Shown piece after piece: positions 18,765 to 25,359 of a DNA stretch of 32,895 bases. Positions within the stretch are counted from its first letter, which is position 1. The number at the start of each line of letters is the position of its first letter. The position numbers and the translations under genes are program-made. Origin of the DNA: a bacterium (GTDB lineage: Bacteria; Patescibacteriota; Minisyncoccia; UBA6257; JACOXY01); contig JAUXUB010000031.1 in NCBI GenBank assembly GCA_030680955.1, positions 1 through 32,895 on the forward strand. The letters run 5' to 3'. The notes under the pieces are model-generated. The model was not told the origin of the DNA. It did not search any database and saw only the letters and a program-made list of their open reading frames with translations.

Positions 18765-19244
18765 TTATTTATTTCTCCAAATCAAACCAAAAGCTACAAT
18801 ACCAAAAGCTACAGCAACATTTAAAGATTCCTTTTTACCAGCCATCGGTATTTCTAAAATATTATCACATCTCTTCAAGATACTAGAAGACAATCCTTTT
18901 ATCTCATTTCCCAAAACCAAAGCTACTTTATCTAGCTTATAGCTTTTGGCTTTCAGATTATAGTAAAAAATTGATTGTTGATGTTGCTCAATTGCTAAAA
19001 TTTTATATTTTTCACATTTTAATTTTTTTAAAAGCGTACTCGACGATTTAACGTACTCCCATTCTACAGTTTTCTCCGCGCCTAATGAAACTTTTGTTAA
19101 TTGTGCACGTGGTCTACCTAACCTATCGTATGGTGTTGAAGTAATACCAGTTAAATATATTTTTTTAATTCCAGCGGCATCCGCCGTTCGGAAGATTGAG
19201 CCAACATTATGAAGACTTCTTATGTTATGTAATATTATAATCAT
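18765..19244 (-). CDS. SpoU/TrmH-family RNA 2'-O-methyltransferase
   Basis: LHNIRSLHNVGSIFRTADAAGIKKIYLTGIT, LVLGNEIKGLS, IPMAGKKESLNVAVAFGIVAF. Confidence 0.93.
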   Translation of the reverse strand: MIIILHNIRSLHNVGSIFRTADAAGIKKIYLTGITSTPYDRLGRPRAQLTKVSLGAEKTVEWEYVKSSSTLLKKLKCEKYKILAIEQHQQSIFYYNLKAKSYKLDKVALVLGNEIKGLSSSILKRCDNILEIPMAGKKESLNVAVAFGIVAFGLIWRNK

Positions 19245-19268
19245 AAATAAATTCTTAATTTTTAATTA

Positions 19269-19426
19269 GACCTTTTGCATAATTAAATTCGTTACGAGAT
19301 TTTCAAATTTGAGGCGAGACGAAGTGAAAATTTTGAAGCATATACAAAGTATACGTTGATAAATTTTCACAAAGTCGTAGTCCAAATTTGGAAATTGCAG
19401 TAGAATATAATTATGCAAAAGGTCTA
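19269..19426. mobile_element. MITE-like element, 158 bp, 19-bp perfect terminal inverted repeats, no ORF
   Basis: TAGACCTTTTGCATAATTA ... TAATTATGCAAAAGGTCTA. Confidence 0.7.
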
Positions 19427-20034
19427 TCATACCGAGGAAATTTTTCACTTTTACCACTGCGCTTAACTTCTGCGCGTGCCATGGCAAATAATAAACTAGA
19501 AAGTCGATTCATATAAGAGAGAATTTCTGGGGCTAGTTCATATTTTTTAGAAAATGTAACAACGCTTCTCTCAGCACGACGGCAAATCGCACGTGCAAAA
19601 TCTAGCCAACCAGCGGACGGCACTCCACCAGGGACAACAAAACTTCGAGCCGGGTTTACCTCCGCTTCTAACTTATCAATCAGATTCTCAATTGTCGTAA
19701 CTTTACCACTTCCTAAACTAGGAGCTTTATTTTTTTCATCTTCTAAAGATTTCGCTTCACCTGGTATGCAAAAAAGCGCATTCGCAACATTAGCTTGCAC
19801 AATAAATAATGCCTCTTGAACATCCTGAAGCGCCATAACAAAATCAGATGAAACGCCTTGGTGTCTAATAAGACCAATTAAACTATTTAATTCATCTAAA
19901 TTGCCAAGTGCTTCAGAAATTACCGAATCCTTAACAAGAATTTTTTTCTTGGCTGGCTCTAGAGGATCATTCGGATTTAGTGAATTTATTATGCTTTCTC
20001 CTTTGTCCCCTTTTCCTGTATAAAATAATCCCAT
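19411..20034 (-). CDS. PduO-type cob(I)alamin adenosyltransferase-like protein
   Basis: FYTGKGDKGES, LGNLDELNSLIGLIRH, FVVPGGVPSAGWLDFARAICRRAERSVVTF, YMNRLSSLLFAMAR. Confidence 0.88.
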   Translation of the reverse strand: MGLFYTGKGDKGESIINSLNPNDPLEPAKKKILVKDSVISEALGNLDELNSLIGLIRHQGVSSDFVMALQDVQEALFIVQANVANALFCIPGEAKSLEDEKNKAPSLGSGKVTTIENLIDKLEAEVNPARSFVVPGGVPSAGWLDFARAICRRAERSVVTFSKKYELAPEILSYMNRLSSLLFAMARAEVKRSGKSEKFPRYDRPFA

Positions 20035-20064
20035 AATAAAACCTTAATATAAAAGGTCTTTTAA

Positions 20065-20218
20065 TACCATCCTAAATTAACCACTTCCTATAAGACTTTT
20101 GTCATTGCGAGGGCGAAGCCCACGGCAATCCAAGAAATAACGGGATAAACATGGATTGCTTCGTCGTTCCTCCTCGCAAAGACGAGGTTAAAAGAGTAGT
20201 GGTTAATTGGGGATGGTA
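20065..20218. mobile_element. MITE-like element, 154 bp, 21-bp imperfect TIRs, enclosing GTCATTGCGAGG-type repeats
   Basis: TACCATCCTAAATTAACCACT ... AGTGGTTAATTGGGGATGGTA (2 mismatches); outer TA possibly a TA target duplication. Confidence 0.7.
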
Positions 20219-20268
20219 TAACTATATCAAAAAATTAGGATCACAACATTAGACCCCTCACTAATACG

Positions 20269-20312
20269 ATTTTACTTGTCAGTCAGACGATCGTCCAACT
20301 AACAAGTAAAAT
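20269..20312. repeat. Inverted repeat with nested palindrome
   Basis: ATTTTACTTGT ... GACGATCGTC ... ACAAGTAAAAT. Confidence 0.75.
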
Positions 20313-20376
20313 GAAATATTAAAACAAATTTTAAAGATTCTATTATATTAAAAAGGGTTGGTAATAAAAAACCGCG

Positions 20377-20745
20377 TTAGTCACGCGGATTAGGATGCAA
20401 TGCATTCATTAGTTTACAATGACTTTCTGTTGGCTTTTTATCAGCTCCACATCTTTCGCATGTGTAAAGACTACTGTCATAAAAAGCCCTTAAAATTGAA
20501 TCAATATTTTGATCACTCCAATTATCATCATGATATTCTACGTCAATTACTAGTCCACCAAACTTTTCCCTAATTCCTATCACTTTAAGTTCATTAACTT
20601 TTACAGTCAGAGTAAGCCGACGACCCAAACCTTCAACAATATTAAACCATCCATCTTCGCAATCGAAACCAGTACTAAATCGCTCGTGATTTCTATCAAA
20701 AATCGGGTATGTTTTAAAGAGGTATTCTTCCTTTTCTGGCGTCAT
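20377..20745 (-). CDS. Hypothetical protein, 122 aa
   Basis: ORF with FDCEDGWFNIVEGLG and a C-terminal CERCGADKKPTESHC possible zinc site. Confidence 0.65.
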   Translation of the reverse strand: MTPEKEEYLFKTYPIFDRNHERFSTGFDCEDGWFNIVEGLGRRLTLTVKVNELKVIGIREKFGGLVIDVEYHDDNWSDQNIDSILRAFYDSSLYTCERCGADKKPTESHCKLMNALHPNPRD

Positions 20746-20796
20746 TTTTTCTCCCTTGGTTCGCCATAGCTTTCTTAACCTTCGAAGCCTTGGCCT

Positions 20797-20836
20797 CCTT
20801 CGTCGAAGTGACTACGAAGGCCGAGCGCGAAGGAGG
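20797..20836. repeat. CPR-type GC-rich dyad (CCTCCTTCG...CGAAGGAGG with alternative nested stem)
   Basis: CCTCCTTCG at 20794..20802 pairs with CGAAGGAGG at 20828..20836; CCTTCGT at 20797..20803 pairs with ACGAAGG at 20814..20820. Confidence 0.6.
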
Positions 20837-20938
20837 TAGCGAGGGCAACCTATATAGTACAAAAACTATTGACATAATAGCATGAGATTTAACCAAAGTC
20901 AATAAATAAATTTGGTTAAATAAATGACTTTATTTTAT

Positions 20939-20966
20939 TTGACATTTGCTGGTTTTAGTATATAAT
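20939..20966 (+). promoter_or_regulatory. Sigma-70-type promoter for rlpA
   Basis: TTGACA-N16-TATAAT; an inverted repeat TAACCAAA...TTTGGTTA lies just upstream. Confidence 0.75.
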
Positions 20967-21013
20967 GTACCCAGTTTCAATTAGTAAAATAAGGAGAATA
21001 AAGGAGGCACGCC

Positions 21014-21631
21014 ATGTGGTGGATGGTAATTTGCCTAATTGCAGCATTCTTCATGATGAATGCTGGATCAGACCCATCTCAATCTTCAAGACTCGGCACT
21101 GCGCCAAAATCAATTGTCGCAGAAGACACCTTTCCCACGGATGGGAAAAGGTACAAGCCAGATCAAGGAAGATCGACCACACGGCCGCCGCTACGAAATA
21201 ACAACCCCCCCGACCGCAAAACCAGAGTTGCAGACTGGTATGATGTAAATCCAGAATATGCTCCGAGGAATTTTCGCAGGCAAAGACAAAAACTAATTCC
21301 TCAACGTGTAGTAATAGACAAAGCCAAGCCCTTTAAAGTGGAGGGTTGGGCACTTGCTAGCTGGTATGGTCCAGGTTTTGAAGGCAAGCCTACTGCTTGG
21401 GGCAAGCCATTCAAAAAATGGGACGAAACAATCGTAGCTCATAAGTCACTACCACGAGGAACAAAACTACGATTGACATATCCGAAAACTGGAAAAACTA
21501 TCGATGTGACGGTTGCAGACCGTGGGCCATACTGGGAAGATCGCGAAATAGATCTCTCACAAGGTGCCGCTTTTGCTCTCGGCATGCTTGATAGTGGTGT
21601 CGCTTGGCTTCGCGTTGAGCGACTATCATGA
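21014..21631 (+). CDS. RlpA-like septal ring lytic transglycosylase (double-psi beta-barrel)
   Basis: AAGGAGG ribosome-binding site; ASWYGPGFEGKPTAWGKPFKKWDETIVAHKSLPRGTKLRLTYPKTGKTIDVTVADRGPY...IDLSQGAAFALGM. Confidence 0.9.
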   Translation: MWWMVICLIAAFFMMNAGSDPSQSSRLGTAPKSIVAEDTFPTDGKRYKPDQGRSTTRPPLRNNNPPDRKTRVADWYDVNPEYAPRNFRRQRQKLIPQRVVIDKAKPFKVEGWALASWYGPGFEGKPTAWGKPFKKWDETIVAHKSLPRGTKLRLTYPKTGKTIDVTVADRGPYWEDREIDLSQGAAFALGMLDSGVAWLRVERLS

Positions 21632-21663
21632 CACACAAATTCTCCCGCCTATTTTTACGAATC

Positions 21664-21695
21664 CCCCAGCGTGCAATGCGCTGGGGTAATTTTTT
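21664..21695 (+). terminator. Rho-independent terminator of the rlpA-like gene
   Basis: CCCCAGCG-TGCAATG-CGCTGGGG then TAATTTTTT. Confidence 0.85.
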
Positions 21696-21748
21696 ATCTT
21701 ACCAAATTTAATTAAAATTATTATCGCTGCGGTCTTCGAATTCCTCAC

Positions 21749-21960
21749 GCAAGCATAGCAGTATGCTTGCTCTCGTACGTGGTGCGCTCGGAGGGATTGA
21801 ACGCGCTCTTTGCCGACTGGCAAATCGCTTCACGAAACCCACGGTTTCGTGAACTTCCTACTCGGGAGACCAAATGTTCTCCCGACCCCTCTCCAGTTCG
21901 AACCCCTTCTCGACGCCATACAAAACTAAAACGCCAATAAAGATTGTCTAGTTTTGTATG
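21749..21960. repeat. Cluster of five perfect hairpins bounded by a duplicated tRNA-Arg 3' end
   Basis: GCAAGCATA-4-TATGCTTGC; TTTGCC-4-GGCAAA; TTCACGAAACC-3-GGTTTCGTGAA; CGGGAGA-8-TCTCCCG; CATACAAAACT-22-AGTTTTGTATG. Confidence 0.85.
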
Positions 21961-22032
21961 TGCGCTCGGAGGGATTCGAACCCCCAAATTCAGCTTCGAA
22001 GGCTGACGTGATATCCATTTCACCACGAGCGC
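21961..22032 (-). tRNA. tRNA-Arg (anticodon TCG)
   Basis: GCGCTCG...CTTCGAA anticodon loop...GGTTCGAATCC...CGAGCGC-A cloverleaf; no encoded CCA. Confidence 0.92.
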
Positions 22033-22115
22033 TTATAACCCTACCAACATAATAAAACCAAAATAACTGGACTAGGTCAATGGTTTTTGATATAATAACC
22101 GCACAAAATAATATT

Positions 22116-22186
22116 GCCCTCATAGCTTAATGGTAAAGCACCCGCCTCTTAAGCGGAGTATCTAAGTCCGATTCTTAGTGGGGGCA
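22116..22186 (+). tRNA. tRNA-Lys (anticodon CTT)
   Basis: GCCCTCA acceptor, CTCTTAA anticodon loop, TGGGGGC-A 3' end. Confidence 0.85.
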
Positions 22187-22276
22187 CAATATTTCTAGTT
22201 CAATGAGTAAGCATTAAAAATCGTAAATCCTTTAATGATTTAATAGATCAGCCCTCAATAAGCCTTGGATAAATTT

Positions 22277-24448
22277 ATGCTTAAACTTACAACACCTCTT
22301 TCGGAAATAAGCGGTATTCCCGATAAGTTTTTGAAACGTCTAGCTAAACTCGGTATAAAAACAGCCAAGGATCTTTTGTGGCACTTCCCAACTAGATACG
22401 AAGATTTTTCAAAAATATATTCAATAGACGAACTTATTCCAGGCCAACAAGCAACTATTCAAGGTCAAATAGAAAAAGTTAGTATAAGACGAACGTGGAA
22501 GCGTCAAATGTTAATTGCAGAGGCACATATTGCAGACCAAACCGGAGTTATTCGTGCTGTCTGGTTTAATCAACCATATATTGCTAACACTTTGCGACGA
22601 GGAATGCTTGCAAACTTTGCCGGTAAAGTTCAAGAAGATGATGGCGAACTATATCTTTCAAGTCCAGCATACGAGCGCGTTCGCAATGCCGAACCAAATC
22701 ACACAGCTCGGTTAGTCCCGATTTATCCCGAGACAAAAGGATTAACATCAAAAGGTCTTAGATTTTTAATTAAACCTCTATTAAAACAAGCAGAGCAAAT
22801 AGCTGAATGGATTCCCGATTATATATTAGAATCGCAAAATATTCCCAAAATAAACGAAGCAATCGCCAATATTCATTTTCCTAACGAAATTGAAGATGCG
22901 CTTAGCGCCAAAAAAAGATTTGCATTTGAAGAACTTTTTTTAATGCAGCTTTTTAATTTAAAGGAAAGAGAAGCTCTTGCTAAAGAAAAAGCTCCAGTTT
23001 TTCAATTGACCATTGAAGAACTTAATTTAATAACAGAAAAATTACCTTTTGCATTAACGGGAGCTCAAAACAATGCGCTCACAGAAATATTAGCAGATCT
23101 TACAAAAGGCGCTCCGATGAATAGGCTCCTGCAAGGCGACGTGGGCTCTGGGAAAACAGTAATCGCGGCTATTGCCTCTCTTGCTGCGGCGAAGAACGGA
23201 TATCAAGCAGTATTTATGGCACCAACTGAAGTTTTAGCAGGACAACACTTCACTACACTGCAAAAACTTTTTGCTCCCCTTTCCCAAAAAGTTAGCCTAG
23301 CATTAATAACCGGAAGTGGCGCAAAAATGTTTTTTGAAAATAATTTATCTACTGACACAACAAAGAAAAATGCAAAACTGGCAGTTGAGCGAGGAGAAAT
23401 TAATATTGTAGTTGGCACACACACACTGATTCAAAAAGATATAAAATTTACAAATTTAGGCTTGGTGGTAATAGATGAACAACATAGATTTGGCGTAAGG
23501 CAACGAGCTGAACTTTTAACTCAAAGTAAAGAGGTGGGTTTTATCCCGCATCTGCTTTCAATGAGCGCGACACCAATACCAAGAACTTTAACCCTAACAA
23601 TCTTTGGAGATTTAGATCTCTCTATCATTAACGAAATGCCAACTGGCAGAAAACCAATTCTCACAAAAATCGTCTCCCCTTCAAATCGCGACAAAGCATA
23701 TGCATTTATAAGAGGTCAAGTAAAAAACGGAAAACAAGTATTTGTAATCTGCCCTCGTATTGAGACAACCGATGACTCACAACAAACAACTGACAACAAA
23801 AACGATGGAACACCAGAGTCGTCGGTTGTTGGTCGTAGGTTATTAGTTAACTCTTGGGCTGACGTTAAAAACGTAACCGAAGAATACGAAAAACTTTCTA
23901 AAAAAGTGTTTCCTGATCTTAGAGTAGAAATGCTCCATGGCAAGCTACCAGCAAAAGATAAAATTGAAGTTATGAGAAAATTTCAAAATCGCGAATTTGA
24001 TATTTTGGTTTCAACTTCCGTTATAGAAGTAGGCGTAGATGTACCCAACGCAACAATTATGATGATTGAGTCGGCCGACAGATTTGGACTTGCTCAACTT
24101 TATCAATTTAGAGGCCGGGTTGGTAGGGGCGAGCATCAATCTTTTTGTTTTCTTTTTACCGATTCATCATCTAAATCTACCGAAAATAGATTAAAAGCTT
24201 TAATTGAGGCAAAAAATGGATTTGAACTTGCAGAGATGGATCTAAAACTTCGTGGTCCAGGAGAATTTTTAGGTTCAAGCCAAACTGGAATGCCAGATAT
24301 AGCAATGCGTGCGCTTCAAAATATGGAATTAATAAAGGAAGGTAGAGCGGCAGCAGAAGCAGTACTTGCAAAAAGTTCAGACTTAAAAAAATATCCCTCA
24401 CTTGCCGCAAAAGTATCGGAATTCAAAGCACTAATCCATTTCGAGTAA
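22277..24448 (+). CDS. recG: ATP-dependent DNA helicase RecG
   Basis: LLQGDVGSGKTVIAA, VVIDEQHRFGVRQR, SMSATPIPRTL, QFRGRVGRGEHQS; ATG at 22277 preferred over TTG at 22265. Confidence 0.97.
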   Translation: MLKLTTPLSEISGIPDKFLKRLAKLGIKTAKDLLWHFPTRYEDFSKIYSIDELIPGQQATIQGQIEKVSIRRTWKRQMLIAEAHIADQTGVIRAVWFNQPYIANTLRRGMLANFAGKVQEDDGELYLSSPAYERVRNAEPNHTARLVPIYPETKGLTSKGLRFLIKPLLKQAEQIAEWIPDYILESQNIPKINEAIANIHFPNEIEDALSAKKRFAFEELFLMQLFNLKEREALAKEKAPVFQLTIEELNLITEKLPFALTGAQNNALTEILADLTKGAPMNRLLQGDVGSGKTVIAAIASLAAAKNGYQAVFMAPTEVLAGQHFTTLQKLFAPLSQKVSLALITGSGAKMFFENNLSTDTTKKNAKLAVERGEINIVVGTHTLIQKDIKFTNLGLVVIDEQHRFGVRQRAELLTQSKEVGFIPHLLSMSATPIPRTLTLTIFGDLDLSIINEMPTGRKPILTKIVSPSNRDKAYAFIRGQVKNGKQVFVICPRIETTDDSQQTTDNKNDGTPESSVVGRRLLVNSWADVKNVTEEYEKLSKKVFPDLRVEMLHGKLPAKDKIEVMRKFQNREFDILVSTSVIEVGVDVPNATIMMIESADRFGLAQLYQFRGRVGRGEHQSFCFLFTDSSSKSTENRLKALIEAKNGFELAEMDLKLRGPGEFLGSSQTGMPDIAMRALQNMELIKEGRAAAEAVLAKSSDLKKYPSLAAKVSEFKALIHFE

Positions 24449-24449
24449 T

Positions 24450-24480
24450 CAATATTCGGACTTGCGAAGTCCGAATATTG
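24450..24480. repeat. REP-like perfect palindrome, copy 1
   Basis: CAATATTCGGACTT-GCG-AAGTCCGAATATTG, starting 2 nt after the recG stop. Confidence 0.97.
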
Positions 24481-24498
24481 TGATAACTTATTTATATT

Positions 24499-25212
24499 AT
24501 GAGACCACAAATTGTACCAGGAAATATTTATCATATTTTAAATAGGGGTGTGGATAAACGTAAAATATTTCTAGATGATATGGATTATCTTAGATTTATT
24601 CACGATCTTTTTGAGTTTAATGATGAAAATCCCTCGCTAAGTAATAGCCACCTTTTCAAAGCAATAAAAACATTCGAACCCCAATATTCGGACTTGCGAA
24701 GTCCGAATATTAGTAGGGAACCAAGAAAACTATTAGTGGAAATTTTAGTTTTTTGTTTAATGCCTAATCATTATCATCTTATGGTCAGACCTTTAACTGA
24801 GAAGGGATTGGTAAAATTCATTAAAAAACTAAATATTGGTTACGCCAATTACTTTAATCAAAAATATGAAAGGAGTGGAGCATTATTCCAAGGACGATAT
24901 AAATCAATTGCAATTACAAACGATGCGCATTTTATACATCTTCCATACTATATCCATATGAATCCATTAGATCTATATATGCCAGAGTGGCGCAAGAGGG
25001 AACTTAAAGACTACAATAATGCATTTGCTTTTTTAGAAAAATATAGGTGGAGTAGTTTTCAGGATTATATTGGAAAAAAGAATTTCCCATCAATTACACA
25101 GAGAGATTTCTTATTAAAATTCTTTAATGGACCAGAAGAACATAAAAAATCAATACTTAAGTGGTTAAAAGATTTTGATCCTGAAGAAACAAGGGCCTTG
25201 ACACTCGAATAG
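24499..25212 (+). CDS. Y1 (HUH) transposase, RAYT/TnpA_REP-like
   Basis: YHILNRGVDKRKIFLDDMDYLRFI, FCLMPNHYHLMVRP, YANYFNQKYERSGALFQGRYKSI. Confidence 0.9.
   Translation: MRPQIVPGNIYHILNRGVDKRKIFLDDMDYLRFIHDLFEFNDENPSLSNSHLFKAIKTFEPQYSDLRSPNISREPRKLLVEILVFCLMPNHYHLMVRPLTEKGLVKFIKKLNIGYANYFNQKYERSGALFQGRYKSIAITNDAHFIHLPYYIHMNPLDLYMPEWRKRELKDYNNAFAFLEKYRWSSFQDYIGKKNFPSITQRDFLLKFFNGPEEHKKSILKWLKDFDPEETRALTLE
24683..24711. repeat. REP-like palindrome, copy 2, inside the transposase CDS
   Basis: AATATTCGGACTT-GCG-AAGTCCGAATATT, translated as QYSDLRSPNI. Confidence 0.97.
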
Positions 25213-25213
25213 G

Positions 25214-25244
25214 CAATATTCGGACTTGCGAAGTCCGAATATTG
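25214..25244. repeat. REP-like perfect palindrome, copy 3
   Basis: Identical 31 nt to copy 1, starting 1 nt after the transposase stop. Confidence 0.97.
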
Positions 25245-25302
25245 AAATAAGATAGAAAAGAGAATTGTGTAGATAAAAGCAAAAAGGAATTTTGCTTTAT
25301 GC

Positions 25303-25335
25303 TTTATATTCTGGTTTCGCAAACCCGAATATAAA
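25303..25335. repeat. Divergent REP-like palindrome, copy 4
   Basis: TTTATATTCTGGTTT-CGC-AAACCCGAATATAAA, 15-bp arms with 1 mismatch. Confidence 0.75.
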
Positions 25336-25359
25336 AAGGAAGGAGAGAGACTAGGAAAA

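Noticed and set aside
18783-18820. Direct repeat CCAAAAGCTACA in the SpoU gene
   Set aside because: Explained by the repeated VAFG codons in the conserved C-terminal motif (NVAVAFGIVAFGL).
20714-20902. 62-aa ORF SLPPSRSAFVVTSTKEAKASKVKKAMANQ
   Set aside because: Mostly a translation of the GC-rich dyad repeat upstream of 20377..20745; not supported as a gene.
21745-22123. ORFs 21745..22026, 21926..22123 and 21626..21823
   Set aside because: They translate tRNA-Arg and the hairpin array (e.g. LGVRIPPSAHT, GGSNPSERT), typical spurious tRNA ORFs.
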